Shown here one piece after another: positions 1 through 11,694 of a stretch of 64,000 nt of DNA. Position 1 is the first letter of the stretch. Each line of letters opens with the position of its first letter. The translations under genes were made by a program, and so were the position numbers. A model generated the notes under the pieces. The model was not told the DNA's origin, ran no database searches, and was given only the letters and a program-made list of their open reading frames with translations. Source of the stretch: Cloeon dipterum (Eukaryota; Arthropoda; Insecta; Ephemeroptera; Baetidae); the NCBI RefSeq assembly GCF_949628265.1, contig NC_088790.1:18418545-18482544 (forward strand). The letters are read 5' to 3'.

Positions 1-3000
1 TTTTGATAAGAAAAGCTGAAAATTCGAAATTAGAACATTCGATGTGGTGTTTGAAGTCGTTTAATAGCCGTTAACTCTCACAATCAGTGAAATGAATGTA
101 ATCTTTCTGGCTGGAATTTCTCCTTAAGAAGTATTAACCGCAATGATTTTGCCTCTTGAACATATTGATTATGAAATTCCGGCAAGTGAAATGATCATTG
201 GGCCGATCAAGTGATGATATTACGGTGGTAAAACTCGCGTTTGTGAACCTTTTCATTGTACGATATCTCCTTTATATTCAGGGAATGCTCGCAGCAAGAC
301 TGATGAAGTATTTTATAACAATTGTTGAATCGATCTAATTTACTTGTTTTATCGAAACAACCAGATGTATTTACACGTTTAAATTATTCTATTGCAATCA
401 AAACTTCTACACCGACTAGGAGAAGCGTGCAAAAAGTGGACAACGAGAATGCTCGACGTTTGGTGCTGCCGCAAGAAAACCCAGTTGCTATACTCGCTCT
501 GTGCAATTTTTGTGCGCAAATAATTAATCGGTCGTTGCTGTTTAAATGTATCTCATGTTTGTTAACTGTGTTGTGGAACGGATTTATGTTTTACACTTAC
601 CGCACTCTTATCTGCGCTGAATCACATTCCAAAGTCAAGAATAATAACTCAGTGGTATTGTCGTTAGCCGCGCTCTTATGCTCGCATTTTGTGCAACACG
701 TCACACTCGAAACTCGCTGTACTCTTCCATCTCTGTATCTCACCTTACGCGTAAAAACAAAATAATAACGTTCTCTGTAAGCAAAGCAGGAATTGCACTT
801 CATGTCGATTCCCTAAAATACTTATTCATCCACATTCCCCAATCTCTCTTTTCAATCCGACAATTCTCGTGTTGATATTACGAAAAGAACTCCATGAAAC
901 GAGCAAGATCCAAACTATTTTTGTGTACTTATCGAATGGTGAGTCTTATCGCTCTTTTTGTTTGTCTCTCATCTTAAGATGGTTCCATTAATGTCTAAAT
1001 AAATGAATTAAGCTGAAACATCTTCACTTTGATATCAATATGTCCGCCCACAGCGACAACCCTATTTTTTCTACAAAGGAATAATGTCTGTCTCTGTTTT
1101 CCTGCTGCCGGTAATGCAATTACAGCTGTGCAGCCGTTGAGCACTTGGATTTAATCGAGTCGAAGCAGAGAGACGCTCCACTTGTACATATACAGATTCC
1201 CTATGTGTGCAGTTAATTCGTATTACGGCGCAGCAGTCGACGGACGCACACGCTTTGAAGACTCCTTTAAATTGATCACAATTAAAAGCAATGTGTGTTC
1301 GCACGCTAGGAAGCCAGGCAGTATTGTAAAATGCGCGAATCGGTGGATTTAATTCTTGCTGCGAAGTGGGACACGGATCCAGCTACAGTGTTGCCCTTTG
1401 AGGTGTAGGTTGCTTCACACAGCTTTTATTCCTTGAACGCCGCAAAATACCATATTTTTGTCCCCTGAACTTCTTTTCTGATTTTTTAAAGCAGAACCAA
1501 TTTGAAATTAAAGAAATCAACCTTTTTTCTAGAAAAATGTTTAATTTACATACAATTCTCCGTATCCTGGTCTGTAAACGCATTGGGGTTGATAGAGGCG
1601 TCTGTTCACCCTTTGCGGTCCGTTGTTTGGGGGCCTATATCCGCTTACGAGTCCATCTGAAATTTGATTCATTTGGCCGGCCTCTGAAGGGAAGAATTAG
1701 CAACAAGCCATTAGGAACAAAAGCCGAGAAGTATAACTTCTTGCAGTCAGTTGAAGCCATTTGCCGCACAAAAGGAGATTGTGTCCCATTTCCAGAACAA
1801 AAGGACGTGCCGTCTTGATGCACTTTTTCCCACCAGCTGCTGTTAGCGACGAAATCGTTTAAATAACACGCTCCCCGACTGCTGGTTGCCGCTTTGCCAC
1901 TCGAGTGCAGAGATGAACGTCCGCTGCGCTATATTTCATTTCTCGCACACGTACAGCCTCGTTTTATTATCACCATACTGACACCCTTTTAGGTCCTTTA
2001 AGAGGCGAAGCTGCAAAGAGGGCACAACCTCGGCCGGCGGTAAGTCATCGAGAAGAAGAGAAGACCAATTTCTAGCTCTGCATGCGTGTGTGCGTGTTAC
2101 CATGTCATTTCGTAGGCATTTCTCGCAGTGTAGGTTTCGGCGTGGACGCTCGAATCGTGAGTGGATAGCCAATAAAGCCGTCTTCTCGCACCGCTGAGCC
2201 GTTATTACTGTGCTGCATTCTGGGACGCGAGCGATAAATCACCCAGCGCGCTGACTGGACTCGATATATTATATATATTTTATCTGAAATAACACACTCG
2301 TGCCTATTGACTGCAATAATTCCATCTTGTTTCCTGCTCGCCTTTCGTGCCAATAATGCAGGAGGACGCGTTTTGAAACGACTCAACAATTTATTGAACA
2401 AATTTCATGCTTGCATGACTTAATCGGCGACTTTTGTTAAATTATCGAAGTGCAGTGATACAAAAAGCAGCAATAAAATATAAATCAACTCGCTCTATCA
2501 GTTGCCCTTTTGAGCAGTCGACTCTCAGTGTACAGAGTTTTACTGTTGTCGTTAAATGGGAACGGGCTGGAGCAAATATCTACAATATCGTCTATCGATC
2601 ACATTGGCATGAAAAGCTTCTTTTGTGTATGTTAAAAGCAGTAAATCGCACATCTCTACGCGGAGGCGAAATATGGCTGCTTTCCAACATTCGTTTAAAA
2701 CAAGATTTTCGATTGTGATTTCTTTTCATTATCATATTTATTTTTCGTCTCTTGAAAACAAAACAGTTAGGGATAACAAACATAAATATATTTATTTTGC
2801 TTGTAAAATTTTAGCTCCTTTTATTTTTGTATTATTTCCTTGGGAAAGCTGCTTATCAATCATTTCAACGTCAAATGCTCCTATTATAATCATATTTTTT
2901 GTAAGCTGATCATTATTTTCAGCTAAGGCAAATATCAAATAAAGTTCCTGACAACCTGTCGTAATATATCATTAAAAAGCCGATTAAACTCAGAACCGTA

Positions 3001-5294
3001 TTTCAATACCTTGCAGCACCTGTCACTTTATTTCCACAGTTTATGCGTACATATCTCATTCTCTCTTCAGGCGTTGAAAGGTGAGAGTTGGGAACTACGA
3101 TGGCAAATTACAACTCGCCAAGGAAGCATTAATACTCATATCTCGGGGTTAAAAGCGATTGCGAACATTAAATTCGCATCGCATCACTCAGCGCGTCGCG
3201 TTTAATCCTCCGTTTCATTTCCTGGCCGTCCGCTCTTCGTATTCAGTCGCCGTCTGCTCCTTTTATTATGCGCCACCGCGTGCGCCCTCGGCTATAAATA
3301 ATATTACAAATGCATTAAAACGCGACTCGGTGGGAATATTACAATCCTGTTACCATCTTTTCGTCGGAATCGATCGACACGTTCTCTTTGGCTCCTCTGC
3401 ACCCTGCTAATTGGAAAAGCAGGTAAAAGTAAAAGGGTGATGATGCTCGCTCCCCTTCGATGCATGGACCGGCTATCTCAGCGAGGGCGTCATTTTGAAA
3501 TTAGATTCTAGGTCATCGGCCGTGTGCTTGGGTCTGAAATGTGTGTGTGTGTATATGTGTTATCTCACACCGTGTGTCCATTGCTGTTTTGTTGTGGTGT
3601 TTTGCATCGGTGCTGATTGCCGTGCACGTCGCGTTCCATTAGCGCAAAAGTATTCCAGTTAGCCTGCTTGGCTGTCGGCTGATGGAAAGCAATTTGCGAG
3701 ACGTCTGTCTGCTGCTGCCTGATTGCACCCCATGCCCGCCCGCCCTCCCGCTGAAATTTAACCCAACCCAATTCACATCAATCGCAGCAGACCACCCATC
3801 TGCACCCTGCATGCAATTTTGGTGTCGGATTTCCCCCGCGTTCCCCACATCGTTGCTAAAGCGTTGCCAATAACTAGTTTTCGCGGTTTGCAGATGATTT
3901 TAATGGTTGTTGTCCTGGCAACCGACGGGAAAGGTCTGATAGGTGATAATTCTATAGATTGAAATATCAGCTTGGCCAAAATGGTTAACTTCATAACATT
4001 TTTATTATTTTATAGCGTAAAAGCATTGACGTTTTTTCCTCGTAAGTTGAGTTTTTGTTTCGTCTAACAATAGAGGCCGTAAAATTATTTTATTTCAAAA
4101 TTAACCGTGTTTTTGTGAAAATGTTTCGAGTGATTGAAACGCGAAGTTGTTTGATTACCAATACAACAACAATTGAATAAATCACAATTATCTCTTACAG
4201 CTGCCATCGTTTATTTTAGGAAAATTTTTGGCGCTTTTTGATTCAATCCTGCTACAATGGATTTTAGATATTTCAAAGACTTTTATGTAACATCTGCTTT
4301 AGCTGATTGAGATAATTATTAACGTCACGTTATTTCAAATATCGTTTTTACTACGATACTAGGGTATTGGCATTTTGAATCACTTCCATAAAAAAAGGCA
4401 AGATTGAATCATTTTTTTTAATAAATTGTGCTCATAACAGTGGCTTTTCAGCTGTTTAGATGAGTACCTGTGATTTTCACAAATGGACGAAGAAATATAA
4501 TTTAGAAAAATGGACAAAACATGTATTATATTTTTGGACACTAAAAACTAGAAGATAATACAAGCAGGTGGAAATAAAAATATGAAAACTAAGAAATTAC
4601 GAAATTGCTTTAATCTGCGAAGAATTGACTAAGGATGGGCGGCTGAAAGTGAAAATCGCGATGAAAATCAATATAACACGCTCTCAGAATTTTCGTTGTG
4701 AACCAAACGATGAATTTACTACATATTTTCTGCGGTAAGTGTTGTCATAAAATACCATATTATTCAAATAGGTCTCGCAAAATTTTCCAATGAAAGAGGC
4801 ATCAAAACTGTACATAGTTTAGAGTTGATCGCTTAGTGCGTTTAATAGTCCTTTAATAGTCTTTCTATTCATTTATATCGTTTTTTTTGTTTTAATGAAG
4901 AATTTTTTAAGGTAAAGTTCTGCTGGGACCTGTGGAGCTGACTTAACTGTTGATAGCGTGTAATTTAAAATTTATTTTCAAATTTCTCATAATCAGCGTG
5001 TAACGTGTAACCTTAGTCAACTGCACGCAGAGCATACCATTTTCGTAATTTCTTACCCCTTCTTTCATTCAAGAAATGCGAAAATTTCCCATTGTCCTGG
5101 CTTATATATGGCTTTTGCAGTTTCGGTTGACACAGTCGGCCAAGTCCAAATATTTCGGCCAGCTGACGTCTTGCAACCTCCCTGAAACCGACTCGTCCGC
5201 ATTTGCATGAGCCGGCAGTGTGACTAACCACTGATTGTGAGCTGCTGTAAATGCGTGCGCTGACCCGAGCTGCGTGCTGTTTTCTATGTTGCAG
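1..5294. other. AT-rich non-coding DNA, presumed ETHR intron
   Basis: I see no convincing coding exon here. The stretch ends in a splice acceptor (tgttgcag, ending at 5294) directly before the ETHR-like exon, so at least its right part should be intron on the + strand. The earlier receptor exons (TM1-TM4) were looked for and not found. Open frames such as 322-765 resemble no family. A short GT run lies at 3541-3552. GC-richer patches sit around 1900-2200 and 3600-3870. Confidence 0.5.
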
Positions 5295-6042
5295 CCCGAT
5301 CCTGGCGGTAGCCGAGTACCGCCTGGAGGAGTACTTCGACGGCAGCATGGTGCCCGTGTGCTTCACCAAGGCGGACACCTTCTGGCCGGTGTTCTTCTTC
5401 ATCTCGATCACCTCTCTCTTCTTCATCTTTCCGCTGGCCATCCTGGTCGTGCTGTACTCGATCATTGCGCGCAACCTGACCGCCAACCCGGCGCTGGCCA
5501 AGTCGATGAGCGCGCAGCAGCGCTACTCGGGCCACATCCTACGCTACCGCCGGCAGGTGGTGCTGATGCTGGGCACCGTGGTGCTCAGCTTCTTCCTCTG
5601 CCTGCTGCCGTTCAGGGCGCTCACCCTGTGGATCATCATCGTGCCGCCGGAGGCGGTTATGTCGCTCGGCGTCGAGGGCTACTACAATTTGCTCTACTTC
5701 TGCCGCGTCATGCTCTACCTCAACTCGGCCGTCAACCCCATCCTGTACAACCTGATGTCGTCCAAGTTCAGGGACGGCTTCGCCAGGCTGTGCGGCGTGA
5801 GGACGGGCCTGCGCCGCAGGGCCACCCGCACCTCGGGCACGGGTGACTCGCTGCTCATCGGCCGCAACGGCGCCAGCTCGTCCACGCAGCGCACCTCGTC
5901 AACCAGCGAGAGTGCCGCCTCCTGGCGCCGCAACCACTCGGTCTGCAGCACCGGCGCCAGGTGCAAGCAGCAGCAGTCGTTCGTAGTCCGCAAGCCGTCC
6001 GTCAGCGCCGAGAAGAAGGCCAAGGGCGAGAGCTACGTATGA
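5295..6042 (+). CDS. ETHR: Ecdysis-triggering hormone receptor-like GPCR, last coding exon (partial gene)
   Basis: This is the 3' coding exon of a class A neuropeptide GPCR, about 249 residues. It is entered in phase 2 after the acceptor at 5291-5294 and ends with TGA at 6040-6042. The extracellular loop 2 cysteine (VPVCFTKAD) comes first. TM5 follows (FWPVFFFISITSLFFIFPLA), then a basic loop, TM6 with CLLPFRALTLW in place of the usual CWxP, and TM7 with the NPxxY motif (NSAVNPILYNLMSSKF). The cytoplasmic tail is rich in Ser, Thr and Arg. The TM6-TM7 wording matches what I know of insect ETHRs, in the TRH-receptor group of Gq-coupled receptors; ETHR mediates moulting behaviour through peptidergic neurons. 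Insect ETHR commonly has two alternative 3' exon sets (A and B); only one is visible here. The exon is strongly GC-rich at third positions, which explains long open frames on other strands. A related peptide receptor is the main alternative. Confidence 0.8.
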
Positions 6043-6555
6043 CCGGCACAGGCCGCTGAACAGGAGCGCCAAAGTCGCGTGCATTTATGCTGAAAGACTG
6101 ATTTTACGCAGGATGAAAGAGCGAGCCAAGGGCTACACCATCACGCTCGATTGAATCATAAAGTATTAACAAAACAGTCGCGATTGATGTTTCCAGCTTT
6201 TGCAGGGGAAACTCAAAATGGTTCAAAGTTATTCAATGCATTATTAATTTTATCACCCTGAAAATTTAGTTCGAAAATTCAATCTCTCTAGCGAGACAGA
6301 AAAATTTTAACTGAATTTTAAGAGATGATATTTAATCAATCATATTGTGCATGATTTTCATGGAAGGTCATGCACGAAGCATTAAACATCGTTTAACAGG
6401 CAACGGGGGTGTTTTAAATTTAGGCTAATTAAAATCAAACACGAATATTGAAATGACAATATGTTTTAACCGTTGAAAAACTTTTAACTATTCATTACTT
6501 GTTTTACTTTTTCACACTTTGTTGAGCTTAATACCTTTCTTGCCACAGTAAAATT

Positions 6556-6561
6556 AATAAA
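6556..6561 (+). terminator. Candidate poly(A) signal for ETHR
   Basis: AATAAA about 510 bp after the receptor stop codon, in an AT-rich 3' stretch. It is the first canonical hexamer I noticed downstream, but AT-rich DNA makes chance matches likely. Confidence 0.4.
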
Positions 6562-9177
6562 TAGCAGTAAAGTAATATCTCTCTAATCTACACCAAAGTA
6601 TATACATAATATACTATTACTCCTATTGTGTTAACTTATATATCCTTTTCAATGTCCATTCTTCAAACTCGACTATATTTTGCATGTATTGTGTATGTTT
6701 ACATTATTCAATCGATGGATGTGATATATTATTGTAGCGAAATTTGTACTGATCACGAATCTTGCCATTTTATGAATGTACGTGGAAATGATATACATAC
6801 CTTTGGTGGGCAGCAACTTGGGTGTCTTAAATGTACGTGTCTTGTATTCACGAAAAGATCAAACGTTGGAATTTATAACTGTTTATAGGCACGTATTTGT
6901 ATAAGAAAGGCAAAAAAATAAGACGCGATAAAGAATGAAATTTATTTCTGTATTCTTGTAGTTCCTTTATCAGAGCCTTAAAATGAAATAGAGACAAGCC
7001 AGTAATTTTTAATGTTCAGCTTTTTTGTAAAGTCAAGTCACGAAATTTGAGAATGATTTTATTTTTAACAATTGAAACAACTGAATGTTGAAAATTTACT
7101 GTCATTATAATACAATGCGTGTAAATTATATCTCATCTAATCGACGACTGACTCGCATCTATCACAATAAGATATTTACCACTCTCATCGTCTAATACGT
7201 GAATGTGCCATACACGGTGTTACACACATAATTGTTACTCTAGCTATGTAGCTGTTTCAAGCGAAAAAAAATAACACAAGAGAAGGATCTCGGCGTTTAG
7301 CAAAAAGCAATATGCATTAACCTACTTTAGTCGGATGTAAGCGCAGCTAGACAAATAAACAAAAAAAGAGCAATACAACGCCGGTGTCTTCTTCTTTACT
7401 TCTCGATTTTACCTCCTCTTTCAGCCTGGCCAACCGCATTTTAATTAATTCTGGCGACACGCAGGTAATTTCAATTAAGGCTCTCGCCGCGTCGGGGTGA
7501 GCAATCCCCGTGTCAGCCTGCTGCAAATTAATGCAACCAGTTTGTTTACCCCACCTGGCTCTTGAGTCGGATTTATTCATTCCAGGCTCCAGACGAAAGG
7601 AGCAAAACAAGCAGGTGCGGCGAGGGCGTGCACCCCAAAATGGAGGGATCAGCGAGACGACCGCACCAATAAACTTTACTTGATCATCGCAAAGTACTGT
7701 GGAGCAGATGCCACATTACATCAGAAAACTGTTTTTTCCAATGCTCATGCAAGAAAAAATAAAGTTAAATTGCTTTCAGCACTTTATGGGGCAAAATATA
7801 TTTATTATGAAACACTTCCTAAAATTAAAAGAAAAATACCGCTGTTTCTTATAGTTTGCAGCTTGTTTCAAAGTGCTAAAAAGTACAGACAAAATATGGC
7901 TTGATTGACCGCCACACTCAAGGATTCGAGAATTCACCGTTGCAAAAAAAGCATTGTTTTATTTTATTCCTATACTGTCAACTGCATCCTTATTTCATGG
8001 AAAATATTAAAAATATAACTTCTTTACAAAATTTGGATATAAGTTGGGAGTGATTCAAAATGGAAGCAAATATTTAGATTCAAAGTGATTTTTACTGCGG
8101 ATCAGCAGAGTAACTTTGCTCCACACCTCCCCACATTCAGAACACAACAGATAAAAAATACAAAAACATTTTTTATAACGGAGGGAATATTTAGAGCAGT
8201 TAAGAATATAATATCTATGAAAGGCGTGCCAGGGTAAATATTTTTTAATACTTTTTAAAATATTTATATTATCTGGTTACAAATGAATTTTTTTCGACTA
8301 ATTTTAAATCGCTTCCCCTTAATGAACTTAATTTTTAAAATAAATTTAAAACAAAGAACTTAATCTTAATGCGAAAAATATAATACAACTATAGTTTAAA
8401 CCATGGAGGTTAATATTTAAATAACAAAATCAATAACGTCATTTATTCTCATCAAAGTCAAAGTGCATGTTGTGATATGTATTCAGAAAAAAAAATAATA
8501 TTCAGGTGAGGAATGTTTGCGGAAAACTGATCAATCAGACCGAAGTCATCGTAATATAATGTATCCCCGTTGGAAACCACTTGAAAATAATCTTTACATT
8601 ACAAAACCTTTAAAATCATAGATTCGCTTTTCCAAATTGTGTGAGTAGCAATGTCAGAACCAACCTAACAGTCGAATCTCGACCGAATCAATGGTTAGCG
8701 ATACGAAAATTTCTTCAAGCGTCAAGCGCCTGCAAAACCTGGATAGGCTATCCGCGCAGCTATTGTGCTAACCCGGTTGCATAAGAACCAGAGGTTAGTT
8801 TTTGTTTCAGCCGGTGGCGCCACGTTCGATGGGTATGAAAAAGATGTATTGTGGAATAGATGCAAAAAAATGTAAAGAGAAAAATATTTTATGATCTGGT
8901 TCACAGAAACAGTTTTTAAAACAAAAATATATTTTATTGTTAAAAAATTAATTATTTTGAACTTAATTTGGGCGTTCATTCAAACTAAGTGCTTGCACAA
9001 AATTTTACTCCGTTGCTTCCTCTACAATTTTAAAGGGGCGTAGCCGCGAATAGAAAAATAAAAATATTAAACACCTGACATTGACATTTCATAGGTCTGT
9101 CTAGTGTCTGGTCTGTCTCTGCTTTTTCAACTCAGTGACAGTTTTATTTCTCGCCTTTTCGCATCCACGCTTTCGTC
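6562..9177. other. Intergenic, AT-rich
   Basis: Between the ETHR exon and COMMD5. I see no coding exon, RNA gene or recognisable repeat family. The segment at about 7340-7640 is less AT-rich, as is 8690-8830. The right end should hold the COMMD5 promoter, but I see no clear core promoter motif. Confidence 0.5.
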
Positions 9178-10011
9178 ATGAATGACAGGGGCACCTTCTT
9201 GGGCCACCGGCTTCCCCCGTACATGCGTCATTTCGCAAAAACCGCTCCCAGCGTCTCGAAAAACACGTTCCGCCTACTTGTCCAGTGTATGTTGAATTGT
9301 CCTTTCTTGTTTATATAATTTTACATGTTCAATATGCTTCCTCTTCAGTGGCAGTTAATTTAATTGAGAAGCGTCCCATCGTCGATGATGCCCTGCAAAA
9401 GGTAGAAGGCCAGGTGGGCGCGGTAGAGAACCTGGAAGAGCTCTTTGCCGGTGTGTTCTTCATCATCAACACTTTCCTCCGATTGCCGGCTGGCAAGGTC
9501 AAAAAGGATCAATTAGCTGAGGACCTGAAAGAGCTCAAGTATGTATACAAAATCAGTGGCTTATTGTTAGGCCCCCAAAGTACCATGATAATTATCTTAT
9601 ATATATGTACATATGTGGTTTGAATTTACATAGCCTAAACGAAGAGTCGGTAGCTGACCTGACTAGTGTTTTATTCGGACCAAAGAGAGCTAATTGGGAA
9701 CTAAGTTTAGCTGCAGACACTCCAAGGTGGCCCAGTATACAGACACTGAATTGGAATCTCGACATGGCTATTTCTCAAAGGTGGGTCATCAATGTTTCAT
9801 AGTAAATATTATTTAAACTCATTTTAACATTATATATTTTAGTGAATCAAAAGTTTTTGAGCCATGCATAGCACTGGAACTCGAGCTATCTGATGGTAAA
9901 AAATACAAATTCCACGTCTCATTGGCCCAGTTCCACACACTTCGACACAGAGTGGCTGCCCTACTCGCCGAGATTAGCTCTCTTGAGAAAAGGGCATTCT
10001 TCAAGCAGTGA
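9178..10011 (+). CDS. COMMD5: COMM domain-containing protein 5
   Basis: Four exons chain without phase conflict: 9178-9286, 9349-9538, 9634-9780 and 9843-10011, giving 204 residues. All introns are GT-AG and only 62-95 bp long. The N-terminal part (MNDRGTFLGHRLPPYM, then VNLIEKRPIVDDALQKVEG) fits the helical COMMD N-terminal domain. The C-terminal COMM domain starts near residue 135 (LNWNLDMAIS, then LELELSDGKKYKFHVSLAQF) and runs to the end, with the family's Trp, hydrophobic strands and final helix. COMMD proteins form the heterodecameric ring of the Commander complex with CCDC22/CCDC93 and retriever, which recycles endosomal cargo. Length is close to vertebrate COMMD5 (about 224). The start is the first ATG after a stretch with no in-frame alternative, and a mature COMMD5-like N terminus follows it. 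Confidence 0.88.
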
Positions 10012-10283
10012 AGTGAACATTTTTTTAAATCTTGCAACTGTCTCACTGTCTGAGCCATGAAGAATTTAAAGTGCTGCGTTCAAAAACATTTCAAAAATGT
10101 ACATAGGAGTAGAGACTTGTGATGTTGGTTTGAAACTCGGCTGAAAAAGAATTTGAAAGCATTTTGTGGTTTGCCACAGGTAATATGGAATTAATTGAAG
10201 CACCGTCTTTGATATGATTACTTATCTTAATTTTCCTTTAATTAATAATATTATCTGTTAAAAAATGGCGCTATATTTTCAGA

Positions 10284-10289
10284 AATAAA
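10284..10289 (+). terminator. Poly(A) signal for COMMD5
   Basis: AATAAA 273 bp after the COMMD5 stop codon, in the right orientation. Confidence 0.5.
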
Positions 10290-11594
10290 TTGTAAAATGA
10301 AGCAATTATTAAATTTTACTCCTTATTCTGCTGGTTTGCAGAAAACTTACATAATGGACCCTTTTACAGTAATTTACGGCAGTTATTATTACAAGTCATG
10401 CTGAGTTGTGCACAGGTCATGAATGAAATAGTTATTTAAAACTAGAAGAAGTTAATTATCTTTTTTCAACTTCTTAAAATTAGTATCTACTAAGCTGACA
10501 TTAGAAAATAAAGGGATTTAAATTTGGTAAAAACTTATAATATATCTAAAAAAAAATATCTGATTAAAATATATATACCCCTGGGTGCTATCAAAAACAG
10601 TACATCCTACAGATTAATAATGATTGATTTAAAACCTAATGAAAAACTTCATGAAATTTGAGGTTAGTGCTTCTCTGCAGTCTGCACTACCAATAAGGGC
10701 GCAGGCCAACAAGACAAAGTCTTGGTTTGGTTTAAAAATGATATTTAAATTTAAATGGTGAAAGGAATTTACCACTCAGTATTTTGACGAAAAATAAATA
10801 TATGGTACAAATTTAATCAACTGAACGCATTGAGTTATTTATGCTAACCCAAATTATTATGAAACCATCGCTGCAAGATTAAGTGCTGCTTTTTTTAAGT
10901 AGGTCATTACAATAATTACCATCTCATCTCCTCGCAACAGCCTAATTCAGTAAGATATCATTAAAAACTTAATTAATCATTTTTAAAATCTGCAGTGCAA
11001 AATCACACACTATAACACAGCATTTTAAACAAATTAGAAAATGATTTGATGTTCAGCAATAAATTAAAAATGGCATGTATTTTAACACGCAGGCTATTTA
11101 TAAAATAATAGCAGATTAAGGTTCAATATAAGTATAAAATTCAAGTGAATATTTTTTTAAACTTCGATTATGTACACTTTTGCTGAAAAACTTTAATAAA
11201 TAATAATAAATCAGGATGAATTTTATTTCACTTTTAGCGAGTTTTAAAAATATGAGATTATTTTTATTTATTAATGTGTTGAAAAACCGGAGCAAACAGA
11301 CTTGTGGGAATGGAAAGCCACGACGAGTGTGCGTTGTGTGCAAACCGGCGAGTTAGGCCACCTGCATGGCAGCTGCGCGAACCCGGTGGTCGGAGTGGCA
11401 GGCGCTAGGGGTCCTCTCGGTGGTCGAAAATAACCCGGCCGTCGCGCGAGAGTGGGACGGCGACGTTGAACAAATGACGGTCGGTCGATGGTGGGTCGGT
11501 CGGCCGAGCTGGTGCTGCTGAAGTGAGTGACACACGCACGCTGCGGCTGACTCGGCGCTCTCGGGTCGGTGTGGCGGCGAGCGAATCGGCCGAG
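10290..11594. other. Intergenic, then GC-rich promoter/leader of the CTTNBP2NL-like gene
   Basis: The first kilobase is AT-rich and holds nothing I can support. From about 11330 composition jumps to GC- and CpG-rich, with repeated ggtcgg and cggccg words. This should be the promoter and 5' leader of the following + strand gene. Minus-strand open frames here (11271-11642, 11353-12009) are products of this composition. Confidence 0.45.
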
Positions 11595-11694
11595 ATGCGT
11601 CGCCCGCGGCCGACGTGAGCACCGAGATGGTGCGTCGGACATGAGGATCGGTGCGGCTGGCAGCGAGAGCGACGACGAGAATGCAGGCCGATGA
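11595..11694 (+). promoter_or_regulatory. Three upstream ATGs in the leader of the CTTNBP2NL-like gene
   Basis: Three short upstream reading frames precede the main ATG: 11595-11618 (7 residues), 11627-11644 (5 residues) and 11641-11694 (17 residues). The third overlaps the main start at 11681 in another frame. If transcription starts upstream of 11595, they should reduce or condition initiation at the main ATG. Confidence 0.45.

Noticed and set aside
322-765. 147-codon open frame with hydrophobic runs
   Set aside because: It has no ATG-led start of quality, no splice context and no resemblance to ETHR TM1-TM4 or any family I know; hydrophobic runs are expected in AT-rich DNA.
5013-6084. Long open frames in other frames and on the minus strand over the ETHR exon
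   Set aside because: The exon is very GC-rich in third positions, which removes stops in other frames. Only the GPCR frame has family motifs.
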